Assembly: GCF_014236795.1 (NCBI RefSeq)
Contig: NZ_CP049017.1
Location: forward strand, 4,132,001-4,196,000
DNA length: 64,000 nucleotides
DNA from: Xanthomonas theicola
GTDB lineage: Bacteria > Pseudomonadota > Gammaproteobacteria > Xanthomonadales > Xanthomonadaceae
Reading direction: 5' to 3'
Positions within the stretch are counted from its first letter, which is position 1; each line of letters starts with the position of its first letter. Below, one piece after another: positions 50,913 through 59,829 of this stretch. A program made the position numbers and the translations under genes. The notes beneath the pieces were generated by a model. It saw only the letters and a program-made list of their open reading frames with translations. It did not search any database and was not told the DNA's origin.

Positions 50913-52991
50913 TCAGGTTTCGGCGTAGCCGCGGCGCACGGCCACCGGCGTGAGCAGCGCGAACGCGTCCGCCAGCGGCGTGGCATAGACATGCCAGTGG
51001 CTGGACGGCAGGCGCGGCGGCCCGATCGTGGGCACGCTCGGGAACGGGATGCCGAAAGCCTGCTCCAGCGCCGCGGCCATGCCGGCCGGATCGGCCTCGA
51101 TGCCGTCCAGGCGCAGCAGGCGATGCGGATACAGGTCCTGCTCTCGTGCAGGCCGGCGACCTGGCCCAGCACCGCCGCCAGCCAGCGTGCGCCGGTCTCC
51201 GGGGTGGCCTTCCCCAGCGGCGCCGGGGCGCCGTTGGCCAGCCAGTCCAGCAGCATGTCGCGCGGATCGCGCAACGCGACCAGCCGCCGCCCTTCCGGCA
51301 GCAGCGGGCGCAGCGCGTGCAGCAAAGCGTTGTCCCACCACAGCAGCCAGTCGACGACGTTGCCGTCGTCGATGCCGCGCGCCGGCAGCTGCGCGCGCCA
51401 GTCGGCGAGCAGCGCGATGCCGTCGAGTTCGCCGCTGTCGAGCTGGGAAATGGTGCGGTAGCGCTGGAAGCCGTCGGTCGGCGGCTGCGCGCCGAAACGG
51501 TCGCTGTGCAGCACCTGGCTGACCGCGTCCATTACCGTGATCACCCGCTCCACGCCGCTGCCGGGCGCACCCCACAAGAACAGCGGCCGCGCGCGCCTGC
51601 GGGATCGATCTCGGCCAGCGCCGGCCACGGCGCCGCGGCGGTGCCCAGCGGCGGCAGCGGTAGCCGCGGCGGCAGTTGGGCCTGCTGGAACGCCCGCCAG
51701 CTCACCAGCGCCTCGGCCGGACGCCCGGCACCGTCCTGCACCGCCGCCAGCCAGGGTCGCAGCGCGGTCCGTTCGTGCTCGGGCATGCGCTGTATCAACT
51801 GCTGTACGTGGGCGATGGCCGCGTCGTGCGCGCCGCGCTCGAGCAGCGCTTCGACCAGGCGTTCCTCGCCGCTGATGCGGCCCGGCTCCAGCGCCACGAT
51901 ACGCTGCGCCACCGCCTCGCCCTGATCGTGTTGGCCGGCCATGTCGTGCACCGGCAGCTGCGCCTCCAGCGCCGGCACGTGGCCCGGCATGGCCGCTTGC
52001 CAGCGCGCGATCAGCGCCTGCGCCTCGGCGCCGCCGACCGGCTCCAGCGCCAGCCGCGCCAGCCACAGGTCGTGCGCATCGGCGGTGGTGGCCAGCGCCG
52101 CTTCCAGGGTGGCACGGGCATCGTCGACCGCGCCCAGCCGCTGCCAGGCGATCAGCGCCGCATGCAGGGTGCGGCGATCGGCCGGGGCGACGGCCAGCGC
52201 GCGCTGCAGGTGCTCCAGCGCGTCGGCCGGGCGTCCGGCCTGCAAGGCGTATTCGCCGGCCAGCCGGCGCATGCCGGCGGTGTCGCTGAGCGGGTCGGCC
52301 AGCACCGCGTCCAGCGCCGCGATCGCATCATCCAGGCGGGGCCCTGGCGGTGCGCCAGCTGCGCGACCAACGCCATCAGCGCGCTGGTGCCGCGGGCGAG
52401 TGCAGCAACGCGGCGGAACGCGGTCTCGGCGAAGGCCAGGTGCTGCTTGTCCAGGTAGGCGAAACCCAGCGCGTACAGCAGCCGCGGATCGTCGGGCAGT
52501 GCGTTGCTGGCGCGCGACAACAGCGCCAATGCCTGGTCGGCGTCGCCGCGGCGCAGCGCCAGCATGCCGTCCAGGCCCAGCAGCTGCGGATGGTCGGGCT
52601 CCAGCCGCGCAGCGGTGCGGCTGAGCCGCTCCACCTCGTCCAGGTCGCCGCGGCCCAGCGCCAGGTGGCCGCGCATCACGTAGGCCAGGAACTGGTTGGG
52701 ATCCAACGCGGCGGTGCGTGCCAACGCGGCGTCGGCCTGGGCCAGGTCGTTGCCGCTGAGCAGCAAGCCGGCGCGCAGCAGATGCAGGCCGGCGTCTTCC
52801 GGCGCCAGCGCGAGCGCCTGTCCGATGCTGTGCAGCGCCGCGGCGGCGGCGTCGCCGCTCTGCTGCTGTGCCAGCGCCAGCCAGCGATGCGCCTGCGCGT
52901 CGCCGGCGGCGTCGGCCACCCAGGCCTGGGCGATGCGCAGCGCCTCCGCGTTGGCCTGGCGGCGCAGGGCGTCGCGAATTTGCTCTTGCAT
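50913..52991 (-). pseudogene. TPR-repeat sulfotransferase-like protein, three frame changes
   Basis: From ATG 52991 (MQEQIRDALRRQANAEALRI) a series of TPR units runs to about 52340 (LDPNQFLAYVMRGHLALGRG and similar). A shift at GGGGCCC (about 52338-52344) leads to DDAIAALDAVLADPLSD and more TPRs. A second at GCGCGCGG (about 51588-51598) leads to RPLFLWGAPGSGVERVITVM, the P-loop-like start of a sulfotransferase domain. A third at GAGAGC (about 51141-51147) leads to DLYPHRLLRLDGIEADPAGM and the end at 50913. Restored length is about 690 residues. The intact gene would be a cytosolic TPR-sulfotransferase of unknown acceptor. Confidence 0.8.
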
Positions 52992-53079
52992 GAGAGTCCG
53001 GCTCGGGGCAAACCGGCATTGGGACCGTCCGCCGTGCCCGCGGCGGCGCGCAGGCACGGCGCGCTCGCGCCGCCTGGCC

Positions 53080-54072
53080 CTAGCCGGCCAGGCCGTCGGT
53101 CAGGCGCTCGGCCACCCAGCGCTCGGCGAAGCCGTCGCCGCGCGCGTTCTCGATGAAGCCGCAATGTCCGCCCCAACGCGTGACCTCCAGCCGCGCCGGC
53201 GGCGGCAGGCGCCAGCGGCGGAAATCGTCCAGCGGGATCACCGGGTCGTCCTCGGCGATCAGGATGTCGGCCGGCACGCGCAGGCCCAGCAGCCGCTCGC
53301 CGGCGATCGAGTAGCTGTCGAAGTAGTCTTCCAGGCTGGCGAAGCCGGCGTGGCGCTTTGCCAGCCAGGCCATCAACTCGCGCATGTCCAGCGCCAGCGT
53401 GGCATCGTCGTAGCCGTGCCGCTCGGGGAACAGCTCGCGCTTGCGCAGCAGCGATTCGCGCCACTTGCGGCGGAAGTACCAGTCGTAGAACTGCGGGCCG
53501 TTCTCGATCCGCTGCATGGTGGTGGCCGGGTCCAGCAGCGGGCATACCGCCGCCACGCGGTGCAGCGGCAGGCCGGCGGCCGGCGCGCGCAGCGCCAGGC
53601 GCAGGGCGAAGTTGCCGCCCAGCGAATAGCCGGCGGCCAGCAGCGCCGGCGCCGGGAAGCGCCGCCACAGGTCGCCGGCGGCGTTGACCACTTCGTCCAG
53701 GCGCTCGGAATGGAACAGGTCGACGTTGAGGTGGTGGGTGCCGCCGTGGTCGCGGAAGTTGAGCCGGAACACTTGATAGCCGCGCGCCAGCAGCTGCGCG
53801 GCGGTCAGGCGCATGTAGCTGGAGTCGGCGCTGCCCTCCCAGCCGTGCAGCAGCAGGACGGTGCCGTGCGGCGCCGCGCCTGCCGGTATGCTGAGCCAGC
53901 CCTGCAGGCGCACGCCGTCGCCGCCGTCGAGGATGTGCGAGGTGGTGGTCGCGCCGCTGGCGGCGAGCAGTTGTTCGCCGCGGCGCAGGCGCAATGCACT
54001 GGAGCCCAGCACCGATTGCAGGTGCGGGTTGCGCAGCCAACGCGGGGGCAGGTAGTCGGCGGCATTCATCAT
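53080..54072 (-). CDS. YheT-family alpha/beta hydrolase
   Basis: The 330-residue product has the family N-terminus (DYLPPRWLRNPHLQSVLGS), TVLLLHGWEGSADSSYMR (oxyanion), the nucleophile GYSLGGN (S150), and EDDPVIP and GGHCGFIE carrying Asp and His. This matches the YheT/EMB8 group of hydrolases and esterases of unknown substrate. ATG 54072 or 54069 can serve as start. It lies between the TPR pseudogene and a plsC-like gene, all on the minus strand. Confidence 0.88.
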   Translation of the reverse strand: MMNAADYLPPRWLRNPHLQSVLGSSALRLRRGEQLLAASGATTTSHILDGGDGVRLQGWLSIPAGAAPHGTVLLLHGWEGSADSSYMRLTAAQLLARGYQVFRLNFRDHGGTHHLNVDLFHSERLDEVVNAAGDLWRRFPAPALLAAGYSLGGNFALRLALRAPAAGLPLHRVAAVCPLLDPATTMQRIENGPQFYDWYFRRKWRESLLRKRELFPERHGYDDATLALDMRELMAWLAKRHAGFASLEDYFDSYSIAGERLLGLRVPADILIAEDDPVIPLDDFRRWRLPPPARLEVTRWGGHCGFIENARGDGFAERWVAERLTDGLAG

Positions 54073-54140
54073 CGGCAGCGAGCTTGCGCCGGGCGATTGG
54101 AGCAATAGGTCAAATCGTCTGCGCCGCAGTGTTGCATGGT

Positions 54141-54935
54141 TCAGCGTTGCGCCATTGCCGCGATGATGCGCGCGCGCGCGGTCTCGGCGATGCGCCGGCG
54201 CCCGTCCACGTCCTGCAGCCGGATCGGCTCCAGGAAGTGCACCTCGGCGACGCGTCCCGGCTCGCCGAGCAGGCGCAGGAAATTGGCGAAGAAGTTTTCG
54301 TGCGGCGCAAACGCGACGACCGTCTGCGCCGCGCCGCCGGCGCCATAACGCAGCGCCACCGGCTGCACCGCCACCTCGGCTTGGACCGCGGCCTGGAAGA
54401 TGCGCGCATGGAACGGGCCGACGTCATGGCCGCCGCGGGTGCGTCCTTCCGGGAACACGCCGACCGAACGCCCCGAGCGCAGCCGCTCCAGCATCGCCTG
54501 CAGCACCCCGCCGAGCGACGCGGTGCTGCCGCGCTGGTGGTAGATGGTCTGCCCGCGCGTGGCCAGCCAACCGACCAGCGGCCAGCCGGCGATCTCGCGC
54601 TTGGCGACGAAGCCCATCATGCGCTGGCTGTGCAGCATCACGATGTCGATCCAGCTGACGTGGTTGGCCACGAACAGGGCCGGATTGGGCAGCGGCGTGC
54701 CGATGCGGCGCACGCGCAGGCCGAAGATGCCCAGCAGCCGGGTCGACCACCAGCAGACCACGCGGTCGCCGAACGATTCGGTGCAGGCGCGGCCGGGCGA
54801 CAGCGCCATGCACGCCAGCAGGAACGGCAGCGACAGGAACACATGCAGCGCCAGCAGCGGAACACGGTAGCCGTAACGGACCCAGCGCAGCGCCCCACCG
54901 TGTTGGCGCGTGGCGGGTGGGGAGAACTCGCTCAT
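54141..54935 (-). CDS. 1-acyl-sn-glycerol-3-phosphate acyltransferase (PlsC-like)
   Basis: The 264-residue membrane-associated acyltransferase has a hydrophobic N-terminal region at about 24-45, H-x4-D in NHVSWID (H92, D97), the FPEGRTRGG motif, and a further QPVALRYG segment. It should acylate lysophosphatidic acid or a related lysolipid. A second superfamily member is at 21499-22290; which is the housekeeping PlsC is not decided by sequence alone. Downstream of its start lies IS debris. Confidence 0.9.
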   Translation of the reverse strand: MSEFSPPATRQHGGALRWVRYGYRVPLLALHVFLSLPFLLACMALSPGRACTESFGDRVVCWWSTRLLGIFGLRVRRIGTPLPNPALFVANHVSWIDIVMLHSQRMMGFVAKREIAGWPLVGWLATRGQTIYHQRGSTASLGGVLQAMLERLRSGRSVGVFPEGRTRGGHDVGPFHARIFQAAVQAEVAVQPVALRYGAGGAAQTVVAFAPHENFFANFLRLLGEPGRVAEVHFLEPIRLQDVDGRRRIAETARARIIAAMAQR

Positions 54936-54979
54936 CCGGACAAGGGTACCGCAAGCGGGGAAGGAAGCACCCTATTGTG

Positions 54980-55454
54980 TCAGCATGAAGACGGTTGTGC
55001 GTGGCGCAGACGCTGGCGCCACTGCTCGCCAAGACGCTCATGCATCCGCTCGAAATTGCCTTGCTCGCTCCAGCGCCGGAAGGTGCGATGGACGTTCTGC
55101 CAGCGCGGGAAATGGGTCGGCAGCATCCGCCACGCACCGCCGGCGCGCACCCCGTAGCAACACGCATCGACCAAGGTTCGGCGGCGGATCTCGGGTGGCA
55201 GTCCGCCGCTGCCCGCCTGCTCGAACACGTCCTGCACCAACGCCCACTCGGCATCGGTCAGGCAACGGGGACAGGTTTGCTCCGGCTCGTGACGGCGATG
55301 GGCATCGGTGTAGCCGTAGCGAGGTGGTCCCGGCGCGGCCTGCCTGACCACCACCGCCTGGGCGCTGGGAACATGCCGAACCCCCAGCGTGCGCAGGGCC
55401 GCCAGATGCACCGCAGTCGGCTTGAATCTTCGCTGGGCGTCCCGTCCTGGCCAT
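54980..55454 (-). pseudogene. IS5-family transposase N-terminal fragment
   Basis: An open stretch encodes LTDAEWALVQDVFEQAGSGG, TLVDACCYGVRAGGAWRMLP and FPRWQNVHRTFRRWSEQGNF, the DUF4096 N-terminal domain of one IS5 subgroup. Preceding sequence (MARTGRPAKIQ, then VHLAALRTLGVRHVPSAQAV) lies in two frames. No DDE core follows. It differs from the IS at 55470-56318, which is inserted directly beside it. Confidence 0.7.
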
Positions 55455-55469
55455 GCAGATTGGCTCTTA

Positions 55470-56318
55470 GAACCTGTTCACGATCTTTCCCGGGTAGTGC
55501 AAACTCTGCGGATGCGCACAAAGACGTATCCGAGTGCCATGAGCCGGGAGCGGTTCGAGCAGATCCGCCCCATTCTGGAGCAGGCGCGCAAGCGTACCAA
55601 GCCACGGACCGTGGATCTGTAGGACGTGTGGTGCGCGGTGCTGTACCTGCTGCGCACCGGCTGTCAGTGGCCAGCGCTGCCCAGCGACTTCCCGAAGTGG
55701 CGCACCGTGCACTGCTACTTTGCCAAGTGGAGCGAACCAGACGATGAAGGAGTGAGCCTGCTGGAGCGGGCGCTCAAAAAATCAGGGTGGCGCGGCCCGC
55801 CAGAGACAGGGGCGCAACGCTTGCAGCACGTTCTTGATCGTGGACGCACAGAGCGTGAAGAACACGGACACGGCCGGCCAGAAGGGTTATGACGCGGGCA
55901 AGAAGGTCTCGGGGATCAAGCGTCGCATCGCCGTCGATACCCAAGGCCTGCCGCATGCGGTCGCGGTGACGACGGCGGAAGTGACCGACCGCAAAGGCGC
56001 GCTCCAATCCCTGGATCGTTGCAAGCCGAACCTGGGACACGTGCAAAGCCTGTTGTGCGATAGCGGCTATACCGCAGAACCGTTCGCCGAAGGCGTACGA
56101 GAGATCCTGGGCAAGCAAGTCACGGTGCAGATCGCCAAACGCAGCGAACTGCACACCTTCAAGGTCATGCCCAAGCGCTGGAGCGTCGAACGCAGCTTTG
56201 CGTGGCTGGAAAAGAACCGAAGGCTATGGAAGAACTGCGAGCGTAGGCTCAACGCCAGCTTGCAGTTCATCCACCTGGCATGCCTGACACTACTACTCAA
56301 AAGATCGTGAACAGGTTC
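55470..56318 (+). mobile_element. IS5-family element (IS427-like), nearly complete
   Basis: An 849-bp element with perfect terminal repeats GAACCTGTTCACGATCTT and its complement, flanked on both sides by TTA (55467-55469 and 56319-56321), a 3-bp target duplication of the T-N-A kind. It contains a two-part transposase with a stop codon. The right TTA is the stop codon of the Rid-like gene on the opposite strand. Confidence 0.88.
55513..56310 (+). pseudogene. IS427-type transposase, stop codon plus frameshift site
   Basis: The first part reads MRTKTYPSAMSRERFEQIRP then ARKRTKPRTVDL and TAG (about 55621), continuing in frame as DVWCAVLYLLRTGCQWPALP to LLERALKK. At CAAAAAATC (55773-55781) the frame must change to continue as TFLIVDAQSVKNTDTAGQKG, GKKVSGIKRRIAVDTQGLPH, and MPKRWSVERSFAWLEKNRRL to LLLKRS. 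The A-run is a plausible programmed frameshift site as known for this IS group; the TAG is a disabling mutation. Confidence 0.78.
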
Positions 56319-56723
56319 TTACGCCGCCATGGTCTGCGGCAGCTTCGCGATCACCTTGATCTCGAACTGGAAGCCGTACAGCCAGGTGACCCCGATGCCG
56401 GTCAGCGTCGGGTGAGGCGCATCGCCCCAGTGTGCCGACAGCACCGTCCACACCCGCTCGAAGTTGGCTTCGGGATCGACCAGGAACACGGTGGCGTCGA
56501 TCGCATCGTCGAACGTGCAGCCGGCCGCCGCCAGGATGGCATCGAGATTCTCGAACGCCCGCCGGACCTCCGCCTCCAGCGTCGGTTTGGACGAGCCGTC
56601 CTCGCGGTTGCCGACCTGCCCGGAGACGAACAGGAATCCGTTGGCGTGGATCGCCGGCGAATAGCGGTTGCGCGCGTAGAGCGCCTGGCGGCCGGCGGGA
56701 AAGACGACATCACGTGCTGTCAT
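56319..56723 (-). CDS. Rid-like (YjgF/YER057c/UK114 superfamily) protein
   Basis: This 134-residue small trimer-forming fold has [40 protein letters not shown] and [11 protein letters not shown]. The conserved arginine of true RidA imine deaminases (in S-R-x-x-V near residue 105) is absent: here the segment reads [20 protein letters not shown]. It is therefore unlikely to be a RidA-type deaminase. It is divergent from a LysR gene. The IS insertion duplicated TTA exactly at its stop codon, so the protein end may be original. Confidence 0.84.
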   Translation of the reverse strand: MTARDVVFPAGRQALYARNRYSPAIHANGFLFVSGQVGNREDGSSKPTLEAEVRRAFENLDAILAAAGCTFDDAIDATVFLVDPEANFERVWTVLSAHWGDAPHPTLTGIGVTWLYGFQFEIKVIAKLPQTMAA

Positions 56724-56848
56724 GAAGACGCTCCGTCAGAGGGATCGCGATCGATGGGGGAGACCCACCTTAGTTGTCCGGATCGGGCGGATAAACGCGC
56801 CCATCCGGTCAACACTGTCCGTAGAATCCGGACAATGGCCGGTCGGGA

Positions 56849-57775
56849 GTGCAGCGGACGGACCGTTTCGATGCGATCCAGGCATTCGTGCGGGTGGTGG
56901 AGACCGGCAGCTTCACCCGGGCGGCCGAGACGCTGCGGATGAGCCGCAGCACGGTGAGCCAGCTGGTGCAGCAGCTGGAGACGCGGCTGCGGGTCAGGCT
57001 GCTCAACCGCACCACGCGCAAGGTCAACGTCACCGCCGACGGGGCCGCCTACTACGCGCGGGTGGTGCGCCTGCTGGCCGACCTGGACGAGGCCGAGGCC
57101 GGCCTGTCCAGCGCGGCGGCGTCGCCCGTGGCCGCCTGCGGGTGGACGTGCCCAGCCCGCTGGCGCGCCTGATCCTGATTCCGGCGCTGCCGGCCTTCCA
57201 TGCGCAATACCCCGACATCCAGCTCGACATGGGGTCAGCGACCGCCGGGTGGACCTGATCGACGAAAACGTGGACTGCGTCGTCCGCGGCGGCGAACTCA
57301 CCGACCCGTCGCTGGTGGCGCGCCACGTGGGCGACCTGCGGCTCGGCGTCTATGCCACGCCGGACTATCTGCAGCGGGCCGGCACGCCCCTGCACCCGCG
57401 TGCGCTGGAGGAGGGCCACCACCGCACGGTGGGTTTCCTGTGGGCGCGCAGCGGCAAGCCGATGCCCTACGCCCTGCGCCGCCACGGCGAGCACGTGCAT
57501 GTGCAGGGCCGCCATGTGCTCGCGGTCGACGACGGCAATGCCTATCTCGCCGCCGGCCTGGCCGGGCTGGGCGCGCTCTGGCTGCCCGAGTACATGGCCC
57601 GGCCGCACCGGGAGCGCGGGGAGTTGGTGGCGCTGTTCGAGGACTGGCGGCTGGATCCGATGCCGATGTACGTGGTGTTTCCGTCCCACCGCCACATCGG
57701 CGCCAGGTGTTCGTCGACTGGATCGTGGCCCTGATGGCCATGCATGCGCCCCGGATCGGCCGGGCCGGGGCATGA
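56849..57775 (+). pseudogene. LysR-family transcription regulator, three frame changes
   Basis: From GTG 56849: [40 protein letters not shown] and [17 protein letters not shown] are a full HTH_1 domain. Shifts occur at about 57122-57127 (to [20 protein letters not shown]), at GGGG 57231-57234 (to [20 protein letters not shown]) and at about 57698-57704 (to QVFVDWIVALMAMHAPRIG). The substrate domain is otherwise complete. It lies divergent from the Rid-like gene, so it was probably its regulator. Confidence 0.82.
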
Positions 57776-57874
57776 CCGGCGAGTGCGCGGCGGGCCTGGC
57801 CGCCACCGGCGAAAGGACGGCGCGCGCTGCCGGCGCGCGCTAGGCTGGCAGGCCCGCCGTCCAGGAGCCGCGCC

Positions 57875-58807
57875 ATGATGATCCACCACCTCCTCTGCCT
57901 CGCATGGCTGTTGTGGCTGCCGTGCGCGCACGTGCAGGCCCGCCCGCAGCCCGGGCCGGGCACCGCGCTGGCGCAGGTGCGGGCCGACGACGGGCAGGGG
58001 CTGGCGCTGTGGTCGCGGGTGCCGGCGCAGCCGCGCGGCAGCGTGCTGCTGGTGCATGGCCGGACCTGGAGTTCGCTGCCCAACTTCGACCTGCAGGTGC
58101 CGGGCGAGCCCGCCGATACGCGTTCGGTGCTGGCGGCGCTGGCACGGGCCGGTTACGCGGCCTATGCGCTGGACCTGCGCGGCTACGGGGCGAGCGCGCG
58201 CGACCGCAGTGGCTGGAACACGCCGGATCGCGCGGCGGCGGACGTGTGCGCGGCGCTGGGCTGGATCGCGCAACGGCATCCGCGGCTGCCGCCGCCGGCG
58301 CTGCTCGGCTATTCCAACGGCGCCCGGATCGCGCTGCTGGTGGCGCAGGCGCCGTCGCCGGCGCTGTCGGCGCTGGTGCTGTACGGGTTTCCCGACGATG
58401 TCGAGGCGCCGCCCGCGCCGGAGGCGACACCGGCCGAGCCACCGCGCGTGCGCACCACCGCCGAGGCCGCCGGCTCGGATTTCCTCACGCCCGGCGCGGC
58501 ATCGCCGGCGGTGCGGGCGGCCTATGTGGCGCAGGCGCTGGCCGCCGATCCGGTGCGCGCGGACTGGCGCGCGCCGGAGCAGTTCGCCTACCGTCCCGAG
58601 CAGGTGGCCAAGGTCCCGGTACTGCTGCTGCGCGGCGTCGACGACCCGCTCGCCACCCAGCCGGAGAACGCGCACCTGTACGCGCGCCTGCGCAGCGGGG
58701 ATCGCACGTGGGTCACGCTGCCGCACGCCGATCATGTCGCGCACGTGGAGGACACGCATGCGGCCTGGGTCGAGGCGGTGGTCGCGTTCCTGCGCCGGCC
58801 GCGCTAG
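57875..58807 (+). CDS. Exported alpha/beta hydrolase
   Basis: The 310-residue product has a signal peptide (about 1-22, HVQA). The fold signatures are GSVLLVHGRTWSS, YALDLRGYGASAR, the nucleophile elbow GYSNGA (S147), RGVDDPLATQ (acid) and PHADHVAHVED (His). Substrate unknown; serine hydrolase or esterase activity is inferred. ATG 57875 follows a GGAG-containing leader. It converges on the IclR gene, with 45 bases between. Confidence 0.85.
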   Translation: MMIHHLLCLAWLLWLPCAHVQARPQPGPGTALAQVRADDGQGLALWSRVPAQPRGSVLLVHGRTWSSLPNFDLQVPGEPADTRSVLAALARAGYAAYALDLRGYGASARDRSGWNTPDRAAADVCAALGWIAQRHPRLPPPALLGYSNGARIALLVAQAPSPALSALVLYGFPDDVEAPPAPEATPAEPPRVRTTAEAAGSDFLTPGAASPAVRAAYVAQALAADPVRADWRAPEQFAYRPEQVAKVPVLLLRGVDDPLATQPENAHLYARLRSGDRTWVTLPHADHVAHVEDTHAAWVEAVVAFLRRPR

Positions 58808-58852
58808 CCGCGTGGCCATGGGCGCGAGCTGCGGCGCCGCGCGTGCGGGCGC

Positions 58853-59713
58853 TCAGCTCAGCAGGGCGCCGAGCCGCTGCGCGGCGTCCTTCAGCGGCGG
58901 CAGCAGCTGGGTCTGCACCGCCTGTAGGCTCACGCGCCCGGCCTGGGTGCCGATGTTGAGCGCGGCGATGACTTCGCCGCGGCGGTTGCGCACCGGCACC
59001 GCGATCGAGCGCAGGCCGATCTCCAGCTCCTGGTCGGTGAGCGAGGCGCCCTCGCGGCGCACCCGCGCCAGCATCTCCAGGAACTCGCGCGGGCCGGTGA
59101 GGGTGCGCTCGGTGCGCGGGCGCAGTGGGTTGCGCTCCAGGTAGCCCTCCAGGGTGTCGTGCGGCAGCGCCGCCAGCAGCACGCGGCCCATCGAGGTGCA
59201 GTAGGCCGGCAGCCGGCTGCCGGCGCGCAGCCCGATCGACATGATGCGCACGGTCTCGGCGCGGGCGATGTAGAGCAGGTCGTCGCCGTCGAGCACGCCG
59301 AGCGAACACGACTCGCGCACCTCGTCGCGCAGCGCGTCCAGCACCGGCTGCGCGGCCGCGGTCATCGACGAGGACGCCACGTAGGCGCCGCCGATGCCGA
59401 GCACGCGCGGCAGCAGCACGTAGCCGCGGCCCTGCTCGCCGACGTAGCCGAGCCGGGCGAGGGTGTAGAGCACGCGCCGCACCGCCGCGCGCGAGATCCC
59501 GGTCTCGGTGCTGATCTGCGACATCGTGACCTCGCGCGCATGCTGGGCGAACACACTGAGCACGGCCAGGCCGCGCGCCAGCGAGGTCATGAAGTCTGGG
59601 TCGCCCTGCAGCCCGTCGATCTGACGCATCAGCTCGTGGGTGAGCCCGCGCTCGGCAGGCGGCGTGCCGGGGGCGGCCTTGCGCCGGCCTGGGGAAGCGG
59701 GGGTGTCGGACAT
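58853..59713 (-). CDS. IclR-family regulator, PcaR/PobR type
   Basis: The 286-residue product has an N-terminal winged helix at about 41-100 (FMTSLARGLAVLSVFAQHAR, then MSQISTETGISRAAVRRVLY) and a C-terminal effector domain (DALRDEVRESCSLGVLDGDD, SRLPAYCTSMGRVLLAALP, NIGTQAGRVSLQAVQTQLLP). The segment LARGLAVLxxF followed by SRAAVRRxLxTLxxLGY is typical of the PcaR/PcaU/PobR subgroup that controls protocatechuate and quinate catabolism. It follows the PQQ dehydrogenase by 116 bases on the same strand. Confidence 0.88.
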   Translation of the reverse strand: MSDTPASPGRRKAAPGTPPAERGLTHELMRQIDGLQGDPDFMTSLARGLAVLSVFAQHAREVTMSQISTETGISRAAVRRVLYTLARLGYVGEQGRGYVLLPRVLGIGGAYVASSSMTAAAQPVLDALRDEVRESCSLGVLDGDDLLYIARAETVRIMSIGLRAGSRLPAYCTSMGRVLLAALPHDTLEGYLERNPLRPRTERTLTGPREFLEMLARVRREGASLTDQELEIGLRSIAVPVRNRRGEVIAALNIGTQAGRVSLQAVQTQLLPPLKDAAQRLGALLS

Positions 59714-59829
59714 CAGAGGAAGCTGCGATCCATCGGGTACCCCCATGGTAAGCGCTGCACGGCCGCCTGCGCGGCGGCGGCCTGCACATCGCCGCGGGAA
59801 CCGGCGCACGGCCGGTTCCCGTGCCGCGA

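Noticed and set aside
54980..55454. Same IS as 55470-56318, split by rearrangement
   Set aside because: The encoded DUF4096 region is a different IS5 subgroup and strand; the two do not form one element.
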